Positions 1 through 9,592 of a stretch of DNA of 33,593 nt are shown one piece after another. The stretch spans positions 1-33,593 of the forward strand of contig CAMFLK010000012.1 of NCBI GenBank assembly GCA_945957135.1. The letters run 5' to 3'. Every line of letters starts with the position of its first letter. Positions within the stretch are counted from its first letter, which is position 1. Origin of the DNA: an uncultured Rhodospirillales bacterium. GTDB taxonomy: Bacteria; Pseudomonadota; Alphaproteobacteria; Acetobacterales; Acetobacteraceae. The position numbers and the translations under genes are program-made. Under the pieces are notes generated by a model, which worked only from the letters and a program-made list of their open reading frames with translations, searched no databases and was not told the origin of the DNA.

Positions 1-17
1 CGAGCAAAGTCTTTTTG

Positions 18-41
18 CTTCTTTTTCTTCAGAAAAAGAAG
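18..41 (-). terminator. Terminator-like hairpin downstream of the aminotransferase gene
   Basis: CTTCTTTTTC-TTCA-GAAAAAGAAG inverted repeat with A/T-rich flank, directly after the minus-strand stop at 61-63; related in sequence to 33240-33298. Confidence 0.6.
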
Positions 42-60
42 ACGCTTCCTTCCTTCCCCT

Positions 61-906
61 TCAATGCACCCGGAACTGTTCCGCCCATTCGAAATACCGC
101 CGCCGTGCTTCCGCCGCGATCGGCCCGGCGTTGAGTTCGCGGTTTTCGAAGCGGGTGCACACGGTCACCTTGCCGTAATTGCCGGTGGTGAAGATTTCGT
201 CGGCGCTGTGCAGGTCTTCCACGGTCAGCTTGGCTTCCGTGGCTTCGATTTCGGCTTCGTTGAGCAGGCTGAGCACGCGTTTGCGGGTGATGCCGGCGAG
301 GAAGGTGCCATTGGCGGTGGGGGTCAGCACGCGGCCGTTCTTGGCGATCATCAGGTTGGCGAAGGCGAATTCGGCGATGTTGTCCCAGGGGTCGCGCATC
401 ACCGCGTGGTCGAAGCCGCGGCTGTTGGCTTCGCGGGTGGCACGGTCGGAGTTGGGGTAGAGGCAGGCGGCCTTGGCGTCGGTGGGCGCCATTTCCGGTG
501 CCGGACGGCGGAGCGGGGAGAGGGTGGCGGAGAAGCCGCCGGGCGAGGGCAGGGGGGCTTCGAAGATGTGCAGCACGAAGTCCGTGGTGACGGAGGTGAT
601 GGCGAGGTGCCCGCCGCCGCCGAAGAACATCGGCTTGACGTAGAGCACGGCCTCGCGCGGGAAGCGGCGGATGCCTTCGACGCAGAGGGCCTGGATTTCC
701 TCGGCGGTCTTGCGCGGTTCCAGCCCCATGGCGCGGGCGGAGGCGACGGCGCGCAGGCAGTGCAGGTCGAGGTCGGGGGCCAGCCCGCCGATGGACCGCG
801 CGCCGTCGAACACGATGGAGGCTTGCCAGAAGGCGTGGTCGGCCGGGCCGGTCAGGCGCGGGTTCTCGTCCATCCACACGCCGTCGTACCAGAATTGCGC
901 GGCCAT
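61..906 (-). CDS. Aminotransferase class IV (BCAT / D-amino-acid aminotransferase-like)
   Basis: ORF translation MAAQFWYDGVWMDENPRLTGPADHAFWQASIVFDGAR...; fold-IV features DAKAACLYPNSDRA and NIAEFAFANLMIAKNG; start placed at ATG 904-906, inside the longer ORF. Confidence 0.85.
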   Translation of the reverse strand: MAAQFWYDGVWMDENPRLTGPADHAFWQASIVFDGARSIGGLAPDLDLHCLRAVASARAMGLEPRKTAEEIQALCVEGIRRFPREAVLYVKPMFFGGGGHLAITSVTTDFVLHIFEAPLPSPGGFSATLSPLRRPAPEMAPTDAKAACLYPNSDRATREANSRGFDHAVMRDPWDNIAEFAFANLMIAKNGRVLTPTANGTFLAGITRKRVLSLLNEAEIEATEAKLTVEDLHSADEIFTTGNYGKVTVCTRFENRELNAGPIAAEARRRYFEWAEQFRVH

Positions 907-960
907 GCCCGCCTCCCTCTCCGAATGACCGGGCGGGCATACCATTGCCAGGGGAAGGCG

Positions 961-2508
961 TCAGCCCCCGGATGGTTTCTGGCGGACCTGCGTGGGATCG
1001 GCGATCTGCCGGTCCCAGGTGGATTGGGTCACGCCGCGTTCGGACAGCACGAATTTGCGCACCTTGCCGCTTTCGGTGAGCGGCATGGCGGTGACGAAGT
1101 CGATGAAGCGGGGCACGGCGAAATAGGCGAGCTGGGGGGCGCAATGGGCGATCACCGCCTCGGGTGTGAGGGCGCTGCCGGGGCGGACGATGAGCGCGGC
1201 CATCACCTCGTCCTCGGCGAGTTCGGAGCGCACGGCGAAGACGGCGGCGGCGTCGATATCCTTATGGGTGAGCAGCACCTGCTCCACCTCGAAGGCGGAG
1301 ATGTTCTCGCCGCGCCGGCGGATGGCGTCCTTCATGCGGTCCATGAAGCGGAACCAGCCGTCCTCGGTCATCACCACCCGGTCGCCGCTGTGGAACCACA
1401 GATTGCGCCAGGCCTCGACGGTCTTTTCCGGCATGGCCCAGTAGCCGGTGGCGAAGGCGAAGGGGGCGTCGGCGCGCATGATGAGTTCGCCGGGGGTGCC
1501 GGGCGGCACCTCGTTGTCGTCCTCGTCCACCACGCGGGCCTGGAACCCCTCCACGACGGGACCCATCAGGCCGGGCCGCTGGCGGTCCAGGGTGGTGCCG
1601 ATGGTGAAGTTGGTTTCGGTGGAGCCGTAGCCGTCGATCAGCCCCATGCCGGTGCGCTCGGTGAACGGCTTCTGGAGATGGCCGGGCACGCCGGGGGCGA
1701 GGGCGACGCGGACCGTGTGCTCGCGCTCGGCCGGCGAGGGCGGGCGCGAGAGCAGGATGGGCACCATGGCGCCGAGCACGTAGCCGATGGTGGCCTTGGC
1801 CGCGATCATCGCCGGCCAGAAGCCGGAGGCGGAGAAGCGGCGTTCCAGCACCATCGTCGCGCCATGCACCAGCGCCTGGTAGAAGGTGTTGAGCGCGTTG
1901 GTGTGGAACAGCGGCAGGGTGGTGCAGAGCACGTCGTGCTCGGTCACCCCGAGCAGCCGGCCGGTATGGATGCCCCACCAGACCATCTGGGCATGCGGGC
2001 AGCACACGCCCTTGGACGGGCCGGTGGTGCCGGAGGTGTAGAGGATCACCGCGGTGTCGCCGGGCCGCAGCGTGGCGGGCTCGATGGCGGCTTGGCGGGG
2101 CGGCAGCGCGTCGGTGGACCAGATCAGCGGTGGCAGCACGGCGGGGTCGCCGATGCTGTCCAGGGCTTCGCGCAACTCCGGTTCCACCATCAGCAGCTTC
2201 GCGCCGCAATTGGCGAAGATGTGGCGCAGCTGCGGGCCGCGCGAGGCGACGTTGATCGGCACGGCGATGGCGCCGCGCCACAGGCAGCCGAGATATAGCT
2301 CCAGCAGTTCCGGCCGGTTGGGGCAGAGAATGGCGACGCGGTCGCCCTTCTCCACCCCGGCCGCGGCGAGCCGGGCGGCGCTGCCGGCGGCGATGGCTTC
2401 GGCGTCCGCGAAGCTCCAGACGGTGTCGCCGAAGCGGAACAGCGGCTTGTCGCCGAAGCGCGCGGCCTGGGCGCGCAGCAGGTCGGGGAGGGTGAATTCA
2501 GTGTGCAT
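961..2508 (-). CDS. AMP-dependent acyl-CoA synthetase/ligase
   Basis: AMP-binding motif YTSGTTGPSKG, YGSTETN, SGDRVVMTEDGWFRFMDRMKDAIRRRGENIS; start at MHTEFTLPDLL (2508). Confidence 0.92.
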   Translation of the reverse strand: MHTEFTLPDLLRAQAARFGDKPLFRFGDTVWSFADAEAIAAGSAARLAAAGVEKGDRVAILCPNRPELLELYLGCLWRGAIAVPINVASRGPQLRHIFANCGAKLLMVEPELREALDSIGDPAVLPPLIWSTDALPPRQAAIEPATLRPGDTAVILYTSGTTGPSKGVCCPHAQMVWWGIHTGRLLGVTEHDVLCTTLPLFHTNALNTFYQALVHGATMVLERRFSASGFWPAMIAAKATIGYVLGAMVPILLSRPPSPAEREHTVRVALAPGVPGHLQKPFTERTGMGLIDGYGSTETNFTIGTTLDRQRPGLMGPVVEGFQARVVDEDDNEVPPGTPGELIMRADAPFAFATGYWAMPEKTVEAWRNLWFHSGDRVVMTEDGWFRFMDRMKDAIRRRGENISAFEVEQVLLTHKDIDAAAVFAVRSELAEDEVMAALIVRPGSALTPEAVIAHCAPQLAYFAVPRFIDFVTAMPLTESGKVRKFVLSERGVTQSTWDRQIADPTQVRQKPSGG

Positions 2509-3220
2509 CGCCGCCCAGATAGGTTGCGCTGACGCGCGGGTCATGGAGAAGGTCGGAAGCCGGCCCGTGCAGGGCGATCTCGCCGCCCTCCAGCACATAG
2601 CCGTAGGTCGCACTTTGCAGCGCGGCGCGGGCGTTCTGCTCGACGAGCAGGATGGCGACCCCGGTCTCGCACAGCCCGGCGATGATGTGGAAGATCTCGC
2701 GCACGATCAGCGGTGCCAGGCCGAGGCTCGGTTCGTCCAGCATCAGCAGGCGGGGGCGGGACATCAGGGCGCGGCCGAGGGCGAGCATCTGCCGCTCGCC
2801 GCCCGAGAGGGTGCCGGCGCGCTGGGCGCGGCGTTCGGCGAGGCGGGGGAAGCGGGCGTAGACGTCATCGAGGCCCCGGGCGATGCCGGCGCGGTCGCGG
2901 CGATGGGCGTAGGCGCCGAGCAGCAGATTGTCGGCGACGCTCATCTCCGCGAACAGCTCGCGCTTCTCGGGCACCAGGCACAGCCCGGCGGCGACGCGGT
3001 CCTCCACGTCGAGATCGGCGAGGTCGGCGCCGTCATAGGTGACATGCCCCGTGGCGGGCAGCAGGCCCATCAGCGCGGCGAGCAGCGTGGTCTTGCCCGC
3101 GCCGTTGGGGCCGATGACGGTGACCACCCCGCCGGCGGGCACGTCCAGCGACACGCCGCGCACCGCCTCGACATGGCCGTATCCGGCATGCACGCCGCTC
3201 GCGGACAGCAGCGCGGTCAT
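2498..3220 (-). CDS. livF: Branched-chain amino acid-type ABC transporter ATP-binding protein (LivF family)
   Basis: Walker A GPNGAGKT, signature LSGGERQMLALGRAL, Walker B LLMLDEPSLGLAP; LivF-like length and context. Confidence 0.93.
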   Translation of the reverse strand: MTALLSASGVHAGYGHVEAVRGVSLDVPAGGVVTVIGPNGAGKTTLLAALMGLLPATGHVTYDGADLADLDVEDRVAAGLCLVPEKRELFAEMSVADNLLLGAYAHRRDRAGIARGLDDVYARFPRLAERRAQRAGTLSGGERQMLALGRALMSRPRLLMLDEPSLGLAPLIVREIFHIIAGLCETGVAILLVEQNARAALQSATYGYVLEGGEIALHGPASDLLHDPRVSATYLGGDAH

Positions 3221-4965
3221 GCCACGCCCCCGAGATAGGCTTCCTGCACCGCCGGGTCGGCGCGGATGGCGGCGGGCGGGCCTTCGGCGAGGCGGGTGCC
3301 GAAATCCATCACCACGATGCGGTCCACCAGCCCCATGACGAAATCCATGTCGTGCTCGACCAGCAGGATGGTCATGCCCTCCGCCCGCAACTGGCGCAGC
3401 AGGGCGGCGAGCGCGTCCTTCTCCAGCTTGCGCAGCCCGGCGGCGGGTTCGTCGAGCACGATCAGCACGGGGTCGGCGGCCAGCGCGCGGGCCACTTCCA
3501 GCACGCGCTGGCGGCCGAGGGCGAGGTTGCCGGCTTGAAGGTGCGCGTCCTCGGCGAGGCCGACACGGTCGAGCTGGCGCAGGGCCTCGGCGCGGGCCAT
3601 GGCTTCCTCGGCACGGTCGAGCCGCAGGGCGCCGCGCAGCGTGCCGGCGTGGGTGCGCAGATGGGTGCCGAGCATGACGTTCTCCAGCGCGGTCATGGTC
3701 GGGCGCAGGCGGACATGCTGGAAGGTGCGGGCCATGCCCAAGGCGGCGATGCGCCGGGCGCGGGCGCCGGTGATGTCCTCGCCGAGAAAGGTGATGCGGC
3801 CGCCGGTGGGGGGCAGGGCGCCGGTGATGAGGTTGAACATCGTGCTCTTGCCGGCGCCGTTCGGCCCGATCAGGCCGAGGATTTCGCCGGCCGCGAGGTC
3901 GAACCCCACGCGGTTGACCGCGAGCAGGCCGCCGAACCGCTTCTCCGCGTCCCGCACCGACAGGATGGGCGTGCCCGGCGCGGGGGGCGGGCGGCGCTTC
4001 AGGGGTGGGGCGTCGGCGATCGGCGCGGGCTTGCGGGCGGGCAGCAGGCGGGACACCGCCGGGATCAGCCCGCCGCGCGCGAACTGCACCACCAGGATGA
4101 ACAGCGCGCTGAACACGATGATCTCGACGGGACCGCTATTGGCCATCACATGCGGCAGCAAATCCTGAAGGGCGTCGCGCGCGAAGGTGACGACGGCGGC
4201 GCCGAGCACCGCGCCCATGATGTGCCCGGCGCCGCCGAGCATGGCCATGAACAGATACTCGATGCCCTGGCTGACATCGAAGGCGGTGGGGCTGATGAAG
4301 CGCTGCACATGGGCGAGCAGCCAGCCCGACAGCCCGGCGAGCAGCCCGGCGATGACGAAGACGACCAGCCGCACCCGGAACGTGTCGATGCCCAGGCTCT
4401 CGGCCATGGCGGTGCCGCCGCGCAGGCTGCGGATGGCGCGACCCTGCCGGCTGTCGAGCAGGTTGGCGCAGAGCAGCAGGCAGGCGCCGAGCAGCAGCCA
4501 GATCAGGTAGAAGCAGGCGGCGGGGCTGAGCAGGGCGAAGCCGAGGATGCGCACCGGCGGGATGTCGGCCATGCCGTTGTGCTGGCCCAGCATCTCCAGG
4601 TTTCCGAACAGGAAGAACAGCGCCAGCCCCCAGGCGATGGTGGAGAGCGGCAGCAGATGGCCGCCGAGCCGCAGCGTCGCCGCCCCCAGCAGCGCGGTGA
4701 TCCCCCCGGTCAGCGCCAGGGCCAGCAGCAGGCCGAGCCAGGGTGAGTAGCCCTGCGCCGACAGCCAGGCCGTGGCATAGGCGCCCAGCCCGACCACGGC
4801 CGCCTGGCCGAACGAGGTGAGGCCGCCGACGCCGGTGAGCAGCACCAGGCCGAGCGCGACCAGGGCGCTCATGCCGACATAGTTCAGCAGCGTGGTGCCG
4901 TAGGTGCCGGCGACCAGCGGCAGGAAGGCGACGACGACGGCGCCGAGGATCGCGATCGGCCTCAC
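3217..4965 (-). CDS. Fused LivM permease / LivG ATP-binding protein
   Basis: Single 582-aa ORF: N-terminal LivM-like membrane domain (TYGTTLLNYVGMSALVALGLVLLTGVGGLTSFGQAA), Pro-rich linker, C-terminal ATPase with GPNGAGKST and LivG-like LLVEHDMDFVM. Confidence 0.92.
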   Translation of the reverse strand: MRPIAILGAVVVAFLPLVAGTYGTTLLNYVGMSALVALGLVLLTGVGGLTSFGQAAVVGLGAYATAWLSAQGYSPWLGLLLALALTGGITALLGAATLRLGGHLLPLSTIAWGLALFFLFGNLEMLGQHNGMADIPPVRILGFALLSPAACFYLIWLLLGACLLLCANLLDSRQGRAIRSLRGGTAMAESLGIDTFRVRLVVFVIAGLLAGLSGWLLAHVQRFISPTAFDVSQGIEYLFMAMLGGAGHIMGAVLGAAVVTFARDALQDLLPHVMANSGPVEIIVFSALFILVVQFARGGLIPAVSRLLPARKPAPIADAPPLKRRPPPAPGTPILSVRDAEKRFGGLLAVNRVGFDLAAGEILGLIGPNGAGKSTMFNLITGALPPTGGRITFLGEDITGARARRIAALGMARTFQHVRLRPTMTALENVMLGTHLRTHAGTLRGALRLDRAEEAMARAEALRQLDRVGLAEDAHLQAGNLALGRQRVLEVARALAADPVLIVLDEPAAGLRKLEKDALAALLRQLRAEGMTILLVEHDMDFVMGLVDRIVVMDFGTRLAEGPPAAIRADPAVQEAYLGGVA

Positions 4966-6011
4966 AGCTCCTCCGCCTCCTCGTCATCCTCGGCGGGGCT
5001 GGCGAGGGAGCGCAGGATCAGCACCGGCACCAGCACGGCGAACACCACCACCTCCTTGAACGCGCTGTTGTAGAAGGCGGTGAAGCTTTCGAGCTGGCCG
5101 ACGAACAGCGCGCCGAGCACCGCCCCCGGCCAGCTCACCAGCCCGCCGATGATGGCGCCGACGAAGGCCTTCAGCCCGAGCACGAAGCCGCTGTCGTAGA
5201 ATAGCGTGGTCACCGGTCCGATCAGGATGCCGGACAGCCCGGCCAGCAGCCCCGCCGCCAGGAAGGCCACCACCCCCGCCACGCCCGGCCTGATGCCCAC
5301 CAGCCGCGCCCCCACCCGGTTCAGCGCGGTGGCGCGCAGCGCCCGGCCGGTGAGGCTGCGGGTGAAGAACACGTAGAGGGCGACGCCGGCGATCAGCGAG
5401 GCCGCGAGAATCAGCAGCGCCTGGCCGGGAAAGATCATGCCGGCCACATCGACCACCGCGTTGGTCAGCGGCCGCGGCCGCGCGCCGTCCGGCCCGAAGC
5501 ACAGCAGCGCCACGCCGGATATGGCGAAATGCAGCACCACGCTGACGATCAGCAGCACCAGCACCGGCGCGTCGGCGATCGGGCGGAAGGCGATGCGGTA
5601 GAGCAGCGGGCCGATGGGCAGGATCAGCGCCAGCGTCAGCAGCACCTGCGCGGCATCGCCGATGTCGCGCCCGGCCAATCCCAGCGCGAGGGCCGCCGGC
5701 AGCAGCGGCAGCACCAGCCACAGCGCCAGGGCGCGCGGCAGGCGGTTCAGGCGCCCGGCCCGCAGCAGCCCCGCCGCCTCGAACACCGCCGCGAGCACCG
5801 CGAGCACGGCGACCAGCCAGATCGTCCCCGGAAGCTGCCCCGCCTGCAACGCCGCGAGCGAGAGCGAGGCATAGGCCACGAGGTCGCCGAACGGGACGAA
5901 GATGATGCGCGTGACCAGGAACAGCAGCACGATGCCGAGGGCGACGAGCACATAGATCGCGCCGGTGGCGACCCCGTCCTGCGCCAGCAGCAGCGCCAGC
6001 TCGGTCGTCAT
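4962..6011 (-). CDS. livH: Branched-chain amino acid-type ABC transporter permease (LivH family)
   Basis: Multi-TM ORF with LivH-like ALNRVGARLVGIRPG and KAFVGAIIGGLVSWPGAVLGAL; 4-nt overlap with livMG. Confidence 0.88.
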   Translation of the reverse strand: MTTELALLLAQDGVATGAIYVLVALGIVLLFLVTRIIFVPFGDLVAYASLSLAALQAGQLPGTIWLVAVLAVLAAVFEAAGLLRAGRLNRLPRALALWLVLPLLPAALALGLAGRDIGDAAQVLLTLALILPIGPLLYRIAFRPIADAPVLVLLIVSVVLHFAISGVALLCFGPDGARPRPLTNAVVDVAGMIFPGQALLILAASLIAGVALYVFFTRSLTGRALRATALNRVGARLVGIRPGVAGVVAFLAAGLLAGLSGILIGPVTTLFYDSGFVLGLKAFVGAIIGGLVSWPGAVLGALFVGQLESFTAFYNSAFKEVVVFAVLVPVLILRSLASPAEDDEEAEEL

Positions 6012-6090
6012 GCGCGCGATGATCCCTCTTTCCTTGAAGTTTAAAATATATCAGGCTCGATGAACGAACAATGGCCGTGGGAGGCTGGGG
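6012..6090. promoter_or_regulatory. AT-rich divergent promoter region between livH and the livK-like gene
   Basis: TTTAAAATATATCA island in a GC-rich context between divergent starts; possible minus-strand TTGTTC-N17-TATTTT. Confidence 0.5.
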
Positions 6091-7242
6091 ATGAAGCTCT
6101 GGAAGGCGGCGGCGATGGCCGTCCTGTCGATGCTGACGGTCAGCGCGGTGGCGCGGGCGCAGGTGAAGATCGGCGTCGTGGTGTCCCAGTCCGGGCCCAC
6201 CGCCTCGATCGGCATTCCCTACATCAAGGGCATAAGGGCGTGGGAGGCGGGCGGCACGGAGGTCGCCGGCACCAAGATCCAGCTGATCGTGATGGACGAT
6301 GCGTCCGACCCCGCCGCCTCGGCCCGCGCGGCCAAGAAGCTGGTGGAGGAGGACCATGTGGACATGCTGGTCGGCTCCGCCGGCGCCCCCGCCTCGCTCG
6401 CCATGTACGGCGTGGCGGCGGAGGCCAAGGTGCCGATGATCATCATGGCCAACGCCTTCGTGGCCGGCGAGCGCGGCGACTGGCAGATCACCATTCCGCA
6501 GGACCCGGCGCTGATGATCTCGGCGGTGGTGCAGCAGATGAAGAAGGCGGGGGTGAAGACCGTCGCCTTCATCGGCTTCAACGATGCCTGGGGCGACCTG
6601 GTCTATAACACGCTGACCAAGGAGGCGGAGCCGGCGGGCATCAAGGTGGTGACCAACGAGCGCTACGCCCGCACCGATACCTCCGTCACGCCGCAGACGC
6701 TCAAGATCATCGCCGCCCGGCCGGACGCGGTGCTGACCGGCGGCTCCGGCGCGCTGGGCGCGCTGCCGCATCTGGCGCTGGCCGAGCGCGGCTATCGCGG
6801 GCCGGTGTACAGCACCCACGCCATCATCAATTCCGAGTTCGTGCGCGTCGGCGGGGCCGCGGTGAACGGGGTGGTCGCCCCCACCGGCCCGGTGGTGGTG
6901 GCCGAGCAGCTGCCGGCCGACAACCCGATCCGCGCCACCTCGCTGCGCTTCCGCGAGCTGTACGAGCAGGCCAACAAGGAGAAATCCAACGACGCCTTCG
7001 CCGCCTATGGCTACGACACGATGCTGGTGGCGGCGGATGCGGTGAAGCGCGCCCTGGCCGGGCCGGCCAAGCCGGGCACGCCGGAATTCCGCGCCGCCCT
7101 GCGCGAGGCGCTGGTGACGACGAAGAACGTGGTGGGCACCCATGCCGTGTACAATTTCGCGCCCGGCCAGCGCTACGGCACGGACGAGCGCTCGCGGGTG
7201 ATGGTGCGACTCGACAACGGAGTGTGGACGCTGCTGCCCTGA
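6091..7242 (+). CDS. ABC transporter substrate-binding protein (LivK / Peripla_BP_6 type)
   Basis: Signal peptide MKLWKAAAMAVLSMLTVSAVARA then VKIGVVVSQSGPTASIGIPYIKGI; SD GGAGG upstream. Confidence 0.92.
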   Translation: MKLWKAAAMAVLSMLTVSAVARAQVKIGVVVSQSGPTASIGIPYIKGIRAWEAGGTEVAGTKIQLIVMDDASDPAASARAAKKLVEEDHVDMLVGSAGAPASLAMYGVAAEAKVPMIIMANAFVAGERGDWQITIPQDPALMISAVVQQMKKAGVKTVAFIGFNDAWGDLVYNTLTKEAEPAGIKVVTNERYARTDTSVTPQTLKIIAARPDAVLTGGSGALGALPHLALAERGYRGPVYSTHAIINSEFVRVGGAAVNGVVAPTGPVVVAEQLPADNPIRATSLRFRELYEQANKEKSNDAFAAYGYDTMLVAADAVKRALAGPAKPGTPEFRAALREALVTTKNVVGTHAVYNFAPGQRYGTDERSRVMVRLDNGVWTLLP

Positions 7243-7340
7243 ACCGTCCGCCGGGCGCCCGCTTTCCAGCCCGGCCCGTTTCTGCCAAACCCCGCCCCGT
7301 GCGGCCGCTCCTGGCGCGGGCGGGAGGCGGATAGGATTCG

Positions 7341-9524
7341 GTGCGGGTGTCGTTGGCTTGGCTTCTCAAGACGCGCGGGTGGCCCGTGCAGGCCGCCGTG
7401 GCGGTGGTGGTCGGATTTTCCGTCTTCTGCGTGATGATCGGCGTCGGGGTCCTGCCGGTGTCGCATATCGGCTGGCTGGGCGCGAGCGATCCCGCCCAGT
7501 ACTATGTAGGCTGGTCGTTCTTTCGCCGGGTGCCCTATTCCTGGCCGCCCTTCGCCAATCCCGATTACGGGTTGGAACTCGGGTCCAGCATCTTCTACGC
7601 CGACGCCATTCCGCTGCTCGCCCTGCCCCTGCGGCTGATCGCGCCGGCCGCGGGGCCTTGGCAATATCATGGCGCCTGGCTGGCCCTGTGCCTCGTGCTG
7701 CAGGCGTTCTTCGCGGTGCGGCTCACCGCGCTGTTCACGCCGGGCCGGCTGGCGCAGGCGCTGGCGGCGGTGCTGTTCTGCTTCGCGCCGGTGCTCATGT
7801 GGCGGCTCTACGGCCATTACTCGCTGGTCGCGCAATGGCTGATCCTCGCCGGGTTCTGGCTCTGCCTGCGCCCGCCCGCGCGTGGCCAGGCGGCCTGGTG
7901 GTGCGCGTTCATCCTCGCCGCCGTTCTCGTCCATGCGTATCTGTTCGCGATGGTGCTTGCGCTGTGGCTGGCCGATCTCGTGCGCCGGACCATCTGGCCT
8001 GCCGCGCCGCGGGCGTGGCGGCTCGCCGAGATCGTGGTGGTCCCGGCGATCTCCCTGGCCGGTCTGTGGCTGGGCGGCTTCTTCGCGGTGTCGGACGGCA
8101 CGCGGATGGACGGTTTCGGGGTTTTCCGCGCCAATCTGTTGAGCTTCGTGGATGGCGACGTGCATGTCAGCTGGGCCGGCGGGATGGTGCGGGCCGGATG
8201 GTCGTTCTTCTGGCCGAGCCTCGATGTCGGCCGCGGCGATCATGAGGGATTCGCCTTTCCCGGCACCGGCGTTTTCCTGCTTCTCGTTGTTTCCATCCTG
8301 GCACGGCTGTTTTGCGGGCCGCGTGCGCCGGCCCCGGGCGGGCGGCTGCGCTTCGTTCCCTTCGTGGTGGCGGTGGTCGGCATGGCGCTGTTCGCGCTGT
8401 CCAACCATCTCGCGCTCGGCCCGGTGGAGATCGCGGTGGTGCCGCTGCCGCGCCTGTTCGAGTCGGTCGGCGCGCTGCTGCGGTCCTCGGGCCGTTTCGT
8501 ATGGCCGGCGGTGTACGGGATCATGCTCTGGGCCCTCATCGGCGTGGTCCGCACGATGCCGGCCCGCCGTGCGGCACTGGTCCTGGCCGGCGCGGCGCTG
8601 GTCCAGGTGATCGACACCGCGCCGGGCTGGCGGCCGCTCGCGGCGAAGTTCGCCGATACCGGAACCGAGTGGCGCACCGTCCTGCGCAGCCCGTTCTGGC
8701 AGGAGGCCAGCCGGCACTATGCGCGGCTGCGCTGGATTCCCACCGAGAATTCGGTGCTCTACTGGCGCGACCTCTCCTATTTCGCCCTCACCCACGGCAT
8801 GGCGACCGACGCCGTCTATCTCGCCCGGGTGTCCACCTCGGCGCTTGACGAACTCCGCCGGCGCGGGCTGGAGGAGATCACGCACGGCGTCGGCGACCCG
8901 CGAACCCTCTACGTGCTCGACGACGCGACCGCGTCCGCGGCGGTCGATACGGTGAATCCGGCGACCGACCTGCTCGCGTGCATCGACGGGCTGAATGTCT
9001 GGGCACCCGGCTGGCGCCGCCATGCCCCTGCGCCGCCGGAGGCGAAGCCGATCGCCGTCGGCCCGCCGCCCATGCTCGAACCCGGCATTCCCCTGCGCAC
9101 CGTGCGGGGCCAGGCGGGACTTGCGATGCTGGGCCTGGGCTGGGCCGGCGCCGAGGCCGACGCCACCTGGACCGATGACAGCCTGGCCACCTTGCGCCTG
9201 CGGCTTCCGCTCGACCTGCCGCCCGGTGCCGCGATCCGGCTGTCCGGCTGGATGCTGTTGACGCCGGGGCACCGGCGCCAGCGCGTGGTGGTGGGGGTCG
9301 GCGATCGCGACATCGCCGAACTGACCTACGCTTTCGGAACGGACGAGGCGCCGCGCGACATCCCGATCCGGCCCGAGGACGCGCCGGTGGTGGACGGGGC
9401 GCGCGTGCTGAAGCTGCGGCTGACCCTGCCGGACGCGGCCCGGCCGATCGATCTGGACATCAGCCCGGACCCCCGCACGCTCGGCCTCGCGCTGCGATCG
9501 ATCACCCTCGTATCGGCGGAGTGA
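7341..9524 (+). CDS. Large multi-TM membrane protein, DUF6311-like
   Basis: 727-aa ORF, GTG start with upstream GGAGG; SDPAQYYVGWSFFRRVPYSWPPFANPDYGLELGSSIFYADAIPLLALPLR resembles DUF6311 (recalled, not searched). Confidence 0.75.
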   Translation: MRVSLAWLLKTRGWPVQAAVAVVVGFSVFCVMIGVGVLPVSHIGWLGASDPAQYYVGWSFFRRVPYSWPPFANPDYGLELGSSIFYADAIPLLALPLRLIAPAAGPWQYHGAWLALCLVLQAFFAVRLTALFTPGRLAQALAAVLFCFAPVLMWRLYGHYSLVAQWLILAGFWLCLRPPARGQAAWWCAFILAAVLVHAYLFAMVLALWLADLVRRTIWPAAPRAWRLAEIVVVPAISLAGLWLGGFFAVSDGTRMDGFGVFRANLLSFVDGDVHVSWAGGMVRAGWSFFWPSLDVGRGDHEGFAFPGTGVFLLLVVSILARLFCGPRAPAPGGRLRFVPFVVAVVGMALFALSNHLALGPVEIAVVPLPRLFESVGALLRSSGRFVWPAVYGIMLWALIGVVRTMPARRAALVLAGAALVQVIDTAPGWRPLAAKFADTGTEWRTVLRSPFWQEASRHYARLRWIPTENSVLYWRDLSYFALTHGMATDAVYLARVSTSALDELRRRGLEEITHGVGDPRTLYVLDDATASAAVDTVNPATDLLACIDGLNVWAPGWRRHAPAPPEAKPIAVGPPPMLEPGIPLRTVRGQAGLAMLGLGWAGAEADATWTDDSLATLRLRLPLDLPPGAAIRLSGWMLLTPGHRRQRVVVGVGDRDIAELTYAFGTDEAPRDIPIRPEDAPVVDGARVLKLRLTLPDAARPIDLDISPDPRTLGLALRSITLVSAE

Positions 9525-9544
9525 TCTGGCGTGGCCGGGCGGGG

Positions 9545-9592
9545 AGGGCGCGCTAGCCCGTCGCCTGAAGGGCGCGCTATCCTGTCGCCTGA
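9545..9592. repeat. 24-bp tandem duplication (two copies, 2 mismatches)
   Basis: AGGGCGCGCTAGCCCGTCGCCTGA followed by AGGGCGCGCTATCCTGTCGCCTGA, at the 3' end of the methyltransferase gene. Confidence 0.95.

Noticed and set aside
64-2298. 744-aa plus-strand ORF
   Set aside because: Antisense to the aminotransferase and acyl-CoA ligase; low-complexity G/A/H/R-rich translation typical of high-GC shadow ORFs.
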